64,000 nucleotides of DNA from Ceratodon purpureus (GCA_014871385.1 CM026433.1:3050474-3114473); one strand, 5' to 3'; shown: positions 1-11,990, counted from the first letter of the stretch. Notes: a model not told the origin generated them from the letters alone. A program made the numbers and translations.

Positions 1-479
1 TTTGTGCAGATCAGATGTGTAAGGCATAAGTAATACAAATAAGATTAATACCAATGAAAGGAACATGGCTTAGAATTGGAGGCCATGAAATGCGATGCAG
101 TACACTAATCCCTTAAAATATGCCTTTTTGTAAAGAACAACTTACAACATGGCAAATGGCGCCATTGAACAACAGAAATCTAAGTACATGTCAAGCAATC
201 AAAGAGGCATCGTTTTGTATAGAATACCTTGACTTGGTGCAAATACTCATAAAAGATTTTTTTAAGAAAGCAAACAAGGAGGAAGGATACAAAGCCGTTC
301 TGTACCGAACAAGAAAAAATAAAGCATAAGACAAAGTCGTTTTGTACAAATTGAGAAAAAAATAAGACATGGAACAAAGACGTTCTATATCAAATGACAA
401 ATTTAAGGGCATCATGAATATCCAGGGGCATACATAGATATTGTTACTAAAATAAATATCTAGAGATTAGGATTATTTA
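1..479. other. Stretch with no recognised gene at the left window edge
   Basis: AT-rich sequence downstream (in transcription sense) of the MULE-like fragment. It may hold intron or 3' sequence of that pseudogene, but I see no conserved coding block. Short open frames here have no recognisable motifs. Confidence 0.4.
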
Positions 480-841
480 CCTCAGAAACATAGGATTCCA
501 CTGGTGGAAATTGAAATGCCAAAAATTATTCCAATCATTGAGCTCTTTCAGAGAGCCTTTGGCAACAACACCTGAAGAAAACCTCCAAGCCTTGATAGAG
601 GCCAGAGCTTCACCTGCGTCCGATTTTGATCAAGATATGTTGTAATCATGATAGAGTTTCAGATGAATTTGTTGGAGTTCTGGTTTTATAAGTTGTTTCT
701 TGTGACGGTCAAGAGCCATTGACCAGTAGAATTGGCAAGTGCGCTCCTTTTCATCTATCTTCTCCTTTGGATTTCCTAATCTAAATATTGTGCGAACAAC
801 ATCAAAGTTTGCTTGCGCGGAATCTGCCATAAACCCTTTAA
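480..841 (-). pseudogene. MULE-like transposase, catalytic-region fragment (3' part)
   Basis: This is the downstream half of a transposase gene whose upstream half lies at 10638-11535 on the same strand. It begins at the TTAA copy (838-841) and reads KGFMADSAQANF, then a block with RTCQFYWS and KPELQQIH, then FWHFNFHQW, ending at a possible splice donor near 480. The FMADSAQAN motif and the RTC..FHW block recall a large MULE/FAR1-like transposase family with a SWIM-type C terminus; the family name is my recognition, not a search. A TGA at about 639-641 breaks the frame after DYNIS. The C-terminal part lies beyond the window or is lost. Joining this half to the other one removes one TTAA and restores the frame exactly. 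Confidence 0.7.
838..841. repeat. TTAA target-site duplication, left side of piggyBac
   Basis: TTAA directly before the CCCCTAAAG terminus; its partner is at 10638-10641. Confidence 0.82.
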
Positions 842-2171
842 CCCCTAAAGGACAAATGTCCTGGAATGGGCTTTTTTAAAATTTGGGCAAGTCCTTAGAA
901 TTCCAATTTAATTCGTAAATCTTGGAAAAAAATAATGTAGGTAGACATTTTGAAGAGGTTTGTGACGGATTTTTTTTAATTTTTTTTGGACATACTAAAA
1001 AAAGTTATGAGGTTCTAAATATGAAAAGCTAGGTTCTGGAGTGCCTATCCAGATTCATGCTCCAATGAGGTTGGGGCGGGCTATTTGACTTTTCCATGGG
1101 CACTTGACCAGATCATACTACATTCATGGTGAGGCAAGTGGAGGGGAAAAAAAAATACAGTGGCATGGGCAATAAAATAATGTGAGAAAAGTGGAGGGAG
1201 ACCGATAGGAATCTGGATTGAGCTCCCGGGAGAGGGCGTGGGACGAGGTCAAGGGAAGGGCGGGGAGGGGCTCCCCGGGCATGACCATGCACCCGGGCTT
1301 GTGCTCTCACGAGGCCGGAGGAGGCTGCTATACCGCTGCGGGGGTTTCAGAGAGCGAGGACCAGGGGGTTTGTGAGAGCGGGGACCGTGGGTGGGTAGAG
1401 AGCTTAGGGAGCGGGTGGGAGCAAATGGGTCAAGGAGCACTGCCGCAAATTCAACGTTGCATGGTACCGGGCTGTGGATCTTCGTGCGGATTGACATGCA
1501 CATAACAACACATAGAATCCCTGCATCACAACGTCGACACTAAGAAACGCTAATGAGCTTCCACATCATTTGAATAGCATCTGCTGACTTCGAAGCACTT
1601 CAACTTTTTTCAGATACTGTAATTGTGAGCTGATCAGAGCTTTGAGGACGGTGACTGCAGTTATAGTTGAAAGCTCTTGATAAAAAATTGGTCCATAGAG
1701 GGGCTCGTCGATGCAGATGTTGGATTCTCTGACACTCCAGCCTTGGAGTCACTGGCATGAGCAGCCAGAAAGCATGAAAATAGAATGTAAAAAACAAACT
1801 ACCTACTTGGAAGTCAACAAGATCATGAAGAAAAATTCAAAATGTACACTGACAGAATCAATTCAATGCACCTCTCACATTACAAATCAAATGTTGATGC
1901 TCATGAACAAAGCAAACATCTACTAAATATCAAGCACCTACTTGACTTCTTCAACACATATGCAAGTATAAACTGAAAACATGACCTTTGCATCTCACAT
2001 CTTCACATCATACCTTGTTGCAAGCTTTGGCACGTTGAAATGCCTAGACGAAAATCCAACTCATGGAGAGGGAAGGAGGTGAGTAGGAGGATTCAATAGT
2101 GTCTATAGGTTGCAAAGTCTAGCAGTGGTGTCTATTGAGTCTTTAATAATACATGTGGTTGTTGGTTTCTA

Positions 2172-2448
2172 CAAGAAAGCTTCTTAGAGGCTCCAAGAAG
2201 GATCTCCAGATTACAACCACTACAACCTCCAACAACCTCCACTTCTCTTCCTCCACCTCCTCCTCCATCTCAACCATCCCCTCCTCCTCCACCTTCTCTT
2301 CCACTACCTCTTTCATCATCTCCTATAGAACCCTCAAATGAAGATGGTGACCTTCACACACTATTGGAGGCAGTCATAGGAGAGTACAACCCTGTCTTCT
2401 TTGATAGTCAAGACATTCTTGAATATTTAGGGAGGGCAAGGTGATGTG
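2172..2448 (+). CDS. Unidentified proline-rich coding-like segment inside piggyBac
   Basis: One plus-strand frame reads a proline/serine-rich stretch, then an acidic segment (SNEDGDLHTLLEAVIGEY, then FFDSQDILEYL) ending at a TGA. The next bases in the same frame continue as a coding-like acidic run (EEPSEDFFDEENYAFEEE). Amino-acid composition and position upstream of the hAT insertion suggest an exon or N-terminal part of a gene carried by the piggyBac element, but I do not recognise a family. It could be the acidic N terminus of the transposase gene or an unrelated second gene. Confidence 0.3.
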
Positions 2449-3394
2449 AAGAACCCAGTGAAGACTTCTTTGATGAAGAGAACTATGCATTTGAGGAGGA
2501 AAGGACTGGATGAGCTGTGGTGGCCTAAAGAAACAAATTTCAGTGTTGAAAAATATGACAAGAGGACTAGGAAAAGAAGTAGGAGACATGAGGCAGGTGA
2601 GAGCAGGAGAGGAGGAACGTCTACGGTGGAAGAAGGGGGTCAGAGCTTCGAAATGGAGGACGGTGCAATGGCTGCAGCCATGCAGGCGACGTAGCCAGGT
2701 GAGGACCGTTGGGGCGAAGGCGCTGATGTTCATGTGCGAGGAGCGGAACAGACTGTCGCATGACAGACTGTCAAAGCGGGAGAGCGGGGGAAGCTAGCAG
2801 AGCGCGGAGGCTTGGCGTCCACATCACAGGGGGTCGGGGAGGTATCCGGGATTGGGGAGGTGGGGGAGAGAGGTTGGGCGACGGCAATCAGGGAGGGTGA
2901 GTGCGGGTTGGGGATGGGGATCAGGGAGGGTGAGAGCGCGGAAATGAGTGGATACGGGCAGTGGTGATTTTTCACAAGGTCCCCAACATGTCCAGGGACA
3001 TGTTATGAAAAAAATAACATTTCCTGTGGATGGGTTCTCTGAAAATGAACCGGTTTTTGGACGTGTAAAATTCACTTTGGACGAGTTCTAAAAGTAAAAA
3101 AAAAAAATTGGACCATTTTTCCCAAAAAAGTGAATGATGCAAATATCAATTACATCATGTCATGTATGACATGTGAATGTGAACATAATGGAGTCAAATC
3201 ACTAATACCTAATCAAAATACCCATCTTCAAAAGCTTGATTCACCTGCACACATTAATTCATCAACCACAATATTTAGAACCTTTTAAGCACAATGTCAG
3301 AGATTTAAATTGAAGGTAATCTATGCAATTGTATTAAAATTAAGTTTATTTAAACATGTTCAATTTTTACCAAAACAAAAAAAGAACTTACCAT

Positions 3395-5818
3395 TCAAAC
3401 AAGTGGATGAATTCTCCTATCCTTCATGTTTTTCCAAACAAGCATCACTGCATTCCAATTGATGTTTTCAACTGGAATGTTTGCACATGAAATGCGCATC
3501 AAAGCATCCAAAGTCTCCAACTTCAAGGTAGTACGGAGATGACTCTTGATCAGGTTTTGTTTGGAAAAAACCCTCTCACATATAATTGCCGTGCTCACAG
3601 GAATCACCATAACTCTCCTCCACAAGTTACTCAAACCAGGCCAATTGATGGACAACTCTGGAGTTGTACCTGCAAACTCCCATGCTTCAAATAAAGACTT
3701 ATTTGGGATCATCTCTCTCATGGTCTCTACCATCTTTAAGCACTCACCTCAACACCAATCTTTTTCTGCTTCAGAACTCTGGAACTTCACAAATAACCTC
3801 TCCAACCATTCCTCAGTAATACGAGTCCTCTCCAACCATTCCTCAGTAATACGAGTCCTCTCCTCATCATCTGCAGGATAGAGATTGGGGCTGAAGAGCT
3901 TGTATGCATTGAAGATGCCTAAGTCTGGAAACCTGTTATTCAATGCATCCACCACCCTCTGCACATACTCTGCCCCAATAAGTCTGCACTCCTCAATAGT
4001 ACAAGCTCTCCCAGTAACACTCTCCAAATGCATTGGATAAGTTCTCATGCCACCATCTGCAACTGGATACTCCATCTCCATAGAAGTTGCACAGGTCTCC
4101 AAAAATGGCCACAATGCCTTTGAACCTCTTCCAAATGCTACACCTCTAGCTGCTAGAAAACGTTTGCTCAATATATTGATACAAATGTTTAAATGACCTC
4201 CAATCTGAGTAATATCCACATGGTCACTCTGAAATAGCTTATTGAGTTTATTCAACTCAGTAGGAATATCCACAAGTAACCGTAGAAGAAATTGAAACTG
4301 AAAGGATGTAAGTTACAATACCACATTTCTTCTTCTTCACGGAAAAGCTCCAGAAATGAGGGCATGCAATCCAGTACCCGCTGCATCACTTGTCCATGGG
4401 ATAACCATCGAACTCCATGTATGTAGAGAACAACCAATGGAGAAGCTGATTAAGCTGTGTCCGCCGTAATGATGACCTACCCACCCACGTGTATGCAAAG
4501 TTGGAGAAATCATCCAAAACCCGCAGCTCCGGTAACGCCTCAGCTGCATCAATGGCTGCCAATGCATCTCTAAACAAATACATGAATTAATAAGTGATTA
4601 TATTACATTCTAGAAAATAATGAAAGTCATAAAAAAAATCTTAAAATTAAAGACTCACCTAGGTGCAATGCAATGCACATTAATAAGTGTTGGTACATCT
4701 GCTCGAAGTCTGCGTGCTAGTCCTTCTCTCACCCCAATCATAGAAGCTGCTCCATCAGTAGCCAAAGCCACTAATTTCTCTAAAGGCCACTGGAACTCCT
4801 CCAGTAAATCCACTACATTCCTATAGAATACCTCTTCTGTGGCTCGTGGAACACCAAACAAACCAACATACTGCATACGTGGAGGGCCTAAGCCACCACG
4901 AGGTAAACTGCAAACATAAACAATCAAATGCTGCTCTAGACTACGATCGGTTGATTCATCTACAAGAAGAGAAATCACCGGTGAATCTCTAACTTCTGAA
5001 AGATCAACATCCTTCAAATGCTGTGAAATGGCCCACAAAAAATCATATGCAGATTGTCTACTAGTGTAAGCACCGTACTCATCATTGACAGGCATGTCTG
5101 GAGCCCTGAGGTGTCTAATTATCTGACACATACCCTCATACTGGTTGATAGCTCTATCATTAACTACCAAATGGTATAAAATCTTCATACAACATACAAT
5201 TCTGGCACTCTCTGCATCAATGGCATTTACGACATGTCTAGCCATGGCAACTGCCTCAGGGTTATTTCTCACCGGTCTCCATCTGAGCATGGCATGAGCA
5301 TGAAGGGTTGATCCTTCGTGCTCCTTCACAGCTGAAAGTTGCAATGATTCACAACCTTCTCCTCTAGTCCTCCATCGTGAGTTTTGACCAGCTGTTGTAC
5401 ATGCTGCACACTTCATGTAGGGCTTCTGTCTAGGGGGAGCAATGTGCATCAACCAGGGCCTTCCCTGACGCCATGCCGGCATAAACTTCCTCCTCCTTAG
5501 AGACCGTCCTCCACCACCATGAAATGGAACCTGTACTCCTACACTATCCTCATCATTTGCACTATCATCCAAATCATTGTCCTCCCCCATCTCAGTGTCC
5601 TCCTCAATGTCCTGATGATCTTGAATACCACCATGCTCTACCTCAACATTAGGCATACCACGTGGAGAACCCCTAACAGAGGATTCTGACAGCTCGGGCA
5701 CTTCATTCCTCCCATCACTCAAAGTTTGAGAAGAAGAAGATGGCCTAAACATATGGAGAATGCTTTGTTGTCGGGCATCTCTCCTCTGTCTGGGTACTCC
5801 AGACACTCGCAAAGACAT
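3395..5818 (-). pseudogene. hAT transposase (ZNF862/DUF4371-like), decayed
   Basis: The first exon (5818 to about 4656) encodes about 387 residues. It has a polar acidic N terminus, a C..C TTF-type zinc-finger-like segment (KCAACTTAGQNSRWRTRG), and an RNase-H-like core with LLVDESTDRS and LVALATDGAASMIG, whose aspartates fit the hAT DDE core. A donor GTGAGT follows HCIAPR, and the next exon starts near 4576 with DALAAIDAAEALPEL. Later blocks include GVRWLSHGQVMQRVL and a C-terminal dimerisation domain with STAIICERVFSKQNLIKSHL. Damage: a frameshift near 4420, another near 4290, and an in-frame TGA near 3746-3748. A 30-bp tandem duplication at 3797-3856 repeats ERTRITEEWL twice without shifting frame. 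Best match by eye is the ZNF862-like hAT group. Confidence 0.85.
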
Positions 5819-6289
5819 GACTATAATGCAAATTCAAAACACATCAATCACCACTCACATGAAATGCATAAATCCTAAATGTGTGACTTGCCCTAAACCT
5901 TAACTCTATGTTCATTCTTCTACACATTACTTGTTTAACACTTGAAAATGAGATGAAATAATAAAATGTTAAAAACCGTACCTTCAAGCACTTGCCACCT
6001 ATTGAAATCAAAGAGCTCAAGCTCAAAAACATGAGCCACCAAAAACCTGCGCTCCTGCTCACCACTGTGCACCACCCAGCCTGCAATTGCTGCAGCGCTG
6101 CTCTGTGCAGTGTCTATCGTAGGCCCGCAGCCCGCAGCTTGGCTCAACAGCCAGGCCGGGTCGGGCCAGCAGGCCGGGCCGGGTCCGGCCATGGGGCCGG
6201 GCCAGGTCGGGCTCTTGAGCCAGGCACCGAGCCAAGGTGCGAGGCACGGAGCCAGGCAGCGGGCCAGCAGGCCCTGTTTACTGAGCCAG

Positions 6290-6340
6290 TGTTTTTTTTT
6301 ATTTTTTTTATTTTTTTATTTTGTTTTTTTTTTTAATATA
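6290..6340. repeat. T-rich low-complexity tract within the hAT element
   Basis: Runs of T broken by single A or G bases near the right end of the hAT element. Confidence 0.8.
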
Positions 6341-6639
6341 AAAATTTACAAAAACTACGGGATGGGTCCTATTATTTTCAACCAGTTTTGGGACAAATTG
6401 TATTTTTTTTAACCTTTCCATGGACGGGTTGGTTTTGAGATTACCGGTTTTGGGACGGGTTCCATTTTTTTTGCCTTTCAATTCAAGCTTTTTGGACATG
6501 GACGGGTTGGGACTTTGTGAAAAATCAGCCCTGGATACAGGGTTCGGGGAGATGGGGGGATGGTAGGGCCTGCGGGGCCAAGTGAGATTGGGGAGGGATC
6601 CGAGGAGAGGGGGAGAGGGGAGGAATTTGGGGCGAGAGG

Positions 6640-6743
6640 AACTCAAGGAAATTTTGTGGCTGGAGAGGTTGGGGGTCGAGATACAACTGGGGGGAATCGG
6701 GACAGAGAGTTGGTGGAGCAATTGGAAGGACTTTTTGACAATT

Positions 6744-6779
<36 letters not shown>

Positions 6780-8549
6780 GGGATATTCAGAACAGAGGTT
6801 TGGAAGGGAGAGAGAGGGTGGACCACATTTTGTGCTCAGGCGTGAAGCTGAAAGAAATTTCAGTGTACCCATAATAGAGAATGACAGTGAAAATTCTGAA
6901 AATGAGTGGGAATTCAGTGCGGAAGAGGAGGAAGATGGAGAACCGGGAGACCGCAATAGCATAAAGTATTTATACCGAGATGCAACGTGGAACAAAACTC
7001 ATTTTACTTATGATCCCGAACCACATGAATTTGAGGGAGTTTCAAGGCCAAGTGTATTCGAGGGTACATTTCCCACAATGTTCCAATAATTTGAGGTGTT
7101 TTGGACACACTATATTTGAGGGAATCTAATCGATACGCCACAGAGATAGACAGGGAAGGAAAAACCATAGGTGGGCCTAGATGGGAGGAATTTACCGTAC
7201 CAGAATTGAAAGCATTTATGGCAATATGGTTGTTTATGGGAATGAAATGACAACCGAATATCAAATCCTATTGGCATAAAAAGGGATCAATTTTTCATTC
7301 CTTCATTATCTCTAGAGTTATGACACGCTCCCGGTTTATGACTTTGACACGTTTGCATATTACTAATCCGGCACGATATGTACAAGACAAATTGCTACCG
7401 GGGTATGACAAATTGGGACAAGTGCGTTGGTTGGTAAATGACATTAGAGATAATTGTAGAAAAGCATGGGCTTTAGAGAAATTTTGTACCATTGACGAGA
7501 TGATGATACGGTACAAGGGCTTCTATTGTCCTTTGCAACAATACATGCCACGGAAGCCGCAAGAGTGGGGCATAAAGGTTTGGTGTTTGGCGTGCTTGAC
7601 TTCCAAATATATTTGGAATTTTGCCGTTTATTGCGGTAAAGCTAAGGGGGTGTAGAGGGAGCTCCAATTCAACGGGGTGAGCCACGGTTGGCTCATAATG
7701 TGGTATTAGATTTGACAAGTGCAATTGGAGGAAAAGAGCATGTTATTTCTATGGATATTTTTTTCTCAAGTGTTGGTCTTTTCAAGGATTTATTGGATAG
7801 ACTTATTTAAGCCACAAGGACAATGCGGTCCAATAGAATTGGAGTACCTCTTGTATTGGGAAATACAAAGGTTTATAGGAAAAATGACCAAGGATAGATG
7901 GATTAGAGGATGCACGCATCTCAAAGTATATCCTCGGTGGTTTGGAAGGATTAAAAACCGATTCTACTTTTATCTACTCACGCTCAACCGACAATTACTC
8001 CGGGCTTGCATGTACCAACGGTTCCGCGGAGGGATGGGGCCGTTAGAAATGACATCCCCACATCACCAATGCATTTAGAATATACAACACATATGAGGGG
8101 AGTAGATGTTGCAGACCAACTTAGGACATCATATTGTACCCAGAATTGGTCGCATAAATGGTGGCACCGCATTTTCTTCTTTTTACTTGACATGACGGTT
8201 GTCAACATGTTTCTAATATATGTTGACTAATGCCGAAATGCCATTCCGGTTCGCAAACCCATCACACATTTGCAATTTAGGAGAGAATTATGTGATGCCT
8301 TATTGCGGAATTGGAGAGGGCGGGAAGAAGATGAATTCATTCATCCTACTCAAAGACATGGCTTATGCTTTCCCGTGTATTCCAACAAAAGAAGACCTTG
8401 TGTTGTATGTAATAGGGGTAAAAATAGTAAAGGCACTAGGCCACATTACTATTGCCCATCTTGCAACAACAAGTTCATGTGTTTCAAGCTCGGAATTGGC
8501 TTCCAAGAATACCAGGAGGCCGTTTTCCAACAAAATCTTCACAATGTAA
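6640..8549 (+). pseudogene. piggyBac transposase (DDE_Tnp_1_7 type), frameshifted
   Basis: Several plus-strand frames together spell a piggyBac transposase. An acidic N-terminal part (SENEWEFSAEEEEDGEPGD) leads to FTYDPEPHEFEG and a TAA at 7087. The core follows: FTVPELKAFMAIWLFMGMK (about 7190), then MTRSRFMTLTRLHITNPARY, then CTIDEMMIRYKGFY with QYMPRKPQEWGIKVW. The block VISMDIFFSS (about 7740) and EYTTHMRGVDVADQLRTSY (about 8081) give the second and third expected catalytic aspartates. The C terminus has KWWHRIFFFLLD and a Cys-rich zinc-binding end (CVVCNRG, then YYCPSCNNKFMCF). At least four stops or frame changes make it non-functional. A run of 33 G lies inside the N-terminal region. 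Confidence 0.88.
6746..6778 (+). repeat. Homopolymer run of 33 G
   Basis: An uninterrupted poly-G tract in the N-terminal region of the piggyBac pseudogene, read as poly-glycine on the plus strand and poly-proline on the minus strand. Confidence 0.95.
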
Positions 8550-8559
8550 GTGGAACTAT

Positions 8560-9340
8560 AAGATGTATTTCATTTGTTTTTTTTTTTTCCCCTAATCTTC
8601 TCATTTGTGTTCATTATCATTTATTTCATTACCCTTCTTCTACTTCTATTTTCCCCAAACTTTTCTCTAATTTATGTTCATTTTCATTTTTATCATTTTA
8701 TTTTTTCTTTCATAATCCTCTCTCCTATTTATGTTCATTTTTGTTTTTGTCATTTTTATTTATTCTTCTTTCATTTTCCTAAACTTCTCTTAAATTTATG
8801 TTCATTTTCATTTACTTCATTTATATATTTTTTTTCCTAATCCTCTCTCCAATTTATGTTCATTTTCATTTATTTCATTTATATTTTTTGTTTTTCCTAA
8901 TCCTCTCTCTAATTTATGCTCATTTTCATTTATTTCATTTACCTCATTTCTACTTCTATTTTCCCTAAACTTCTCTCTAATTTATGTTTATTTTCATTTT
9001 TATCATTTTATTTTTTCTTTCATATCTCCAATTGATGTTCATTTTCATTTATGTCATTTACCTTTCTTCATTTTTTTCCTATAAAATTCTCTCTAATTTA
9101 TGTTCATTTTCATCTATTTCAATTATCCTTTTTTTATTTAATTTTTTCTAATACTCTCTCCAATTTATGGTCATTTTCATTTAATTCATTCTCATTTTTT
9201 TATTAATTTTTTTTCATAATCTTCTCTCTAACTTATGTTTATTTTCATTTCTTTCATTTACCTCCCTTTGTTCGTCATTTCTATGATTTTTTCAAATTAT
9301 TTGGGTCTTTTTATTATATTTTTTATTTTGTTTGGGTTGG
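8560..9340 (+). repeat. Pyrimidine-rich degenerate minisatellite
   Basis: About ten imperfect copies of a roughly 55-75-bp unit containing CTCTCTCCAATTTATGTTC followed by ATTTTCATTTATTTCATTT. It begins just after the zinc-binding C terminus of the piggyBac pseudogene and fills its 3' side. Confidence 0.85.
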
Positions 9341-10637
9341 ATAAGCCCATATGTTACATTGCGAACTTGCATTCACATGAAATGAGAATAATAATGAAAC
9401 AATCACTCTAAATTAGTTCTTCAAATTCTCTGTGTGATAATTATACATGGTGAAAAAGAGGTCCCTCAAGTGTGCTCACAACCAAATTTTGAATACAGAG
9501 ACGGATTTAGGGACACTTCAGTGTTGGAACAAGATGTCAAGAGAAGACCCTAATAGCTGTATAGATGCCCATCAAATCCAAGATGAATGTGGCCATGGAG
9601 AGCTTAGAGTGGAGGCCGCGGGGAAAGGAAGGATGGGACTGCGCCATGCAGCCAACAAAGCAATATTGCAAAGTACTTGTTTTATTCCAAGATAAGGGGG
9701 AGGCCACTAGTAAAGGCTGCCATCCGCAGGCTGGCAGGTGGCAAACTGAGTGTGGTGCAATGGGGAGCAGAGAACGAGGAGCGCAGTAAGGGAGGACTGT
9801 CGGGAGCATGCTGGGTGGGGAGCGAGTAGCGATCCCAACGGGGAGCGGAGGACGGCAATCAGGGAGAGCGAGGACGGGGCCCAACGGGGATGGAACACCG
9901 GGCTGGGGAGTGGCCCTTGCTGTCGGGGCCAAAGTCTCGGGGCGGGTGGTGGACTGGGTGTTGGAGCGAGGGCAGGATGGTCACAGGAGGAAGGGTCGGG
10001 TTTTTTTATTTGTTTTTTTAGAAATTTTTGTACAAAGTATCCGTTGGGGGGTGCTTCTGGTTCTCACTCCGACCTGTATTGGCTGCCCTTAAGCCATAAA
10101 TGGTCTGAGGACCTATAAAACTCCATAAAATGTGTATTTTGATTTTTTTTTAAAATTAAAAAAATATAAAGCGTATGTGTATGTGAAGGGAAACATTTTC
10201 ACGGTTTGGATTGCAAAGTTTTAGAAGGATGAGTGAAATAAAAATCTTCATAAAAAACCATGGATGTCTTGGACTTGGACCCTATGTAAATTTTCAAATT
10301 TTTTTAGAGTATGTTAGGATCATTTGTTATGTCTAAAATTTTGCACACATGTTCCTAACTTGATCTTCTTTGTGATCATTGAAAACGGCCAACTTGTGTA
10401 GTGTACAAATTCCACTCCACAAGTAGTCAAACTATAGTGAACCTTTCGGGCAGTAATGAAAAAAAGAATAAAAAAAACTTCAAATGCTATAATTTGAAGG
10501 CACATTCTTATCATTATTTTCTTCAGGATCCTACGGTTGAAAGTGTCAAATAACTTTTTTTTTTCATATTACCATATGCACTCTTAATGGCAGTTTTGGA
10601 CTCATTTGTTAAAAACATAGTCAAGGAACTTTAGGGA
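9340..10637. other. piggyBac right arm without a recognised gene
   Basis: This arm carries a GC-rich block (about 9700-9990) that shares CGGCAATCAGGGAG with the left arm near 2880. The outer 500 bases are AT-rich. No conserved coding block was seen. Confidence 0.5.
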
Positions 10638-10641
10638 TTAA
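10638..10641. repeat. TTAA target-site duplication, right side of piggyBac
   Basis: TTAA directly after the CTTTAGGGA terminus; its partner is at 838-841. It falls inside a codon of the MULE-like transposase. Confidence 0.82.
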
Positions 10642-11535
10642 AATTCACATTAGTGACACCATCAGAGGCTCAGGAACGGATGTGATTGTTTATACTAAAT
10701 ATTCTCAATGGATCGTAAATGTGGATGCCAAGAATGCTCCACTCCTTCACTCTTTTAACGTGCTCAAACACAACCCATTTGTTCTGTAAGTCCCCCCTAG
10801 CCTACATCCTTTTAACCAGATTAACTCCACTTCCAACACCACAAGTTGACATCTTGAATAGATACACAAGGTCTTGGCCCTGTCCTGGAAATGCGTTGTC
10901 GTGAATGTAATCGTAAGTTAATGATTTCTTCAACTTCAGAACTTTGTCAATATATCCGCCTTGACCGTAGAAGGATCTCGCCTCCGATATTATATTCCGG
11001 ATGCTTGGGGTACTCAACTTAGCCCACTTGTCAAATACATGTTTGAGTTCTTCTTTACTGAACTTCCTTCCATTGCCGCTTTCATCAACAAGGCCCTTCA
11101 AAAGCAATTCACGCCCTACAGCCATTCTAATCGCATCTACTTTTGTATTTGGAGTCTTTCCAACCTGGTGTAGAATCTCGTCATGGATTGAATCTAGTGC
11201 TTTTCTACACTCTCGACTAGCAACAAGGTGGTCATGGTGTCCAATGTGAACAACAGCTCGTGACATGTAGGGGTTCTTAGATACAACGTAAAACATCTTA
11301 CAAGAACACAATCTCAACCATGATGGAGATGATTTGCAGAATCGGCAAACAAGTGAAGATTTCTTTAGAATCAAAGGATTGGGGCTAGGTGTACGAATCT
11401 CAGGACTGGATCCTTCCTAATAAATGTCATTGTAGTCACCACTACGATCAATATGAGGACATGAAGAGTTTAAGCAACGGAGATGTCCAAGACACTTCAC
11501 ATACTTGAGAGACAACTCAGAGTTTGGACATTACG
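10638..11535 (-). pseudogene. MULE-like transposase, N-terminal fragment (5' part)
   Basis: Read from 11535 down, this encodes a Cys/His-rich N terminus (LVCRFCKSSPSWLRLCSC, then MFYVV, then AVVHIGHHDHLVASRECR) resembling a WRKY/GCM1-fold zinc finger. A helical block (ILHQVGKTPNTKVDAIRM, LKHVFDKWAKLSTPSIRNI) and FPGQGQDLVYLFKMS follow. Next comes WVVFEHVKRVKEW, leading to VNF at the TTAA where the piggyBac element entered. In-frame stops occur near 11405 and 10800, with further decay near 10690. The remaining catalytic region is at 480-841. I recognise the arrangement from a transposase family of non-flowering plants, but its exact superfamily label is uncertain. Confidence 0.68.
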
Positions 11536-11990
11536 TGCAAAATGGGGTCACAAAAAGGCCCTCTAAGGCAGCCCGGGTTAGGTAAACCGGCTGCCGAAAG
11601 GCCCCTCTGCTGCTCGCGGCAGATGCCAGAATTGCTGCCCGCACAATTGAGAGGAGTGCTTGGTGGCGCTGATTTGGCTAAGGGAGAATGGTTGAATATT
11701 AAAACTATACTAAAGTGTGGGCCCTTTTATTAATACAACGCCGAATATCCTTACTCACACAAGCAGTCCGGCTTCTTTCTCTCACTAGAAAGTTAAATAC
11801 CTTCCCATTCAATTTGATGGAAATGTCATTTTTGAGTTACCTCCTCTTCAAAACTTTAAAGGTGGAGAATCTAGTATGTTGGATGGAATGGATCGGCAAA
11901 GTGATGGCCACGCTTGGAAAGAGACTGCGACCACAAATATTTCTGACATAAGGTGAAAATTCAAGTCACAAAAAGGCCTTATGAAATGGC
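11536..11990. other. Gene-free segment with a short direct repeat
   Basis: The sequence GTCACAAAAAGGCC occurs at about 11546 and again at about 11965, about 420 bases apart in direct orientation, followed by a C/T difference and divergent sequence. It may mark the edges of a small unrecognised repeat. No protein-coding signal was seen. Confidence 0.35.

Larger units (their letters stand above)
2959..6533 (-). mobile_element. hAT-superfamily transposon nested in piggyBac
   Basis: The left end is CAGTGGTGATTTTTCACAAG and the right end, read inward, is CAGGGCTGATTTTTCACAAA, typical hAT termini starting CAG. They are flanked by 8-bp sequences GATACGGG (2951-2958) and GATACAGG (6534-6541) that match at 7 of 8 positions, as expected for an aged hAT target duplication. 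The element is 3575 bp and encodes one transposase on the minus strand (5818 to 3395). Subterminal regions on both sides repeat short motifs around GGACGGGTT and ACCGGTTTT. The transposase carries a nonsense codon and frameshifts, so this copy is inactive. Confidence 0.85.
842..10637 (+). mobile_element. piggyBac-type DNA transposon, interrupted by a hAT element
   Basis: The ends are CCCCTAAAGGACA on the left and, read inward from the right, TCCCTAAAGTTCC. Both are flanked by TTAA (838-841 and 10638-10641), the target duplication of the piggyBac superfamily. The element encloses a decayed piggyBac transposase (about 6640-8549). The boundary is confirmed independently because removing it with one TTAA rejoins the interrupted MULE-like transposase in frame. 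Total length is 9796 bp, of which about 3.6 kb is the nested hAT element, so the original element was about 6.2 kb. GC-rich blocks near both ends (about 1210-1430, 2640-2950 and 9700-9990) share short motifs such as CGGCAATCAGGGAG. Internal stops make it non-autonomous now. Confidence 0.82.

Noticed and set aside
6308..6995. Proline-rich protein on the minus strand
   Set aside because: It is the complement of the poly-G tract and the piggyBac pseudogene and hAT end; no conserved domain supports it.
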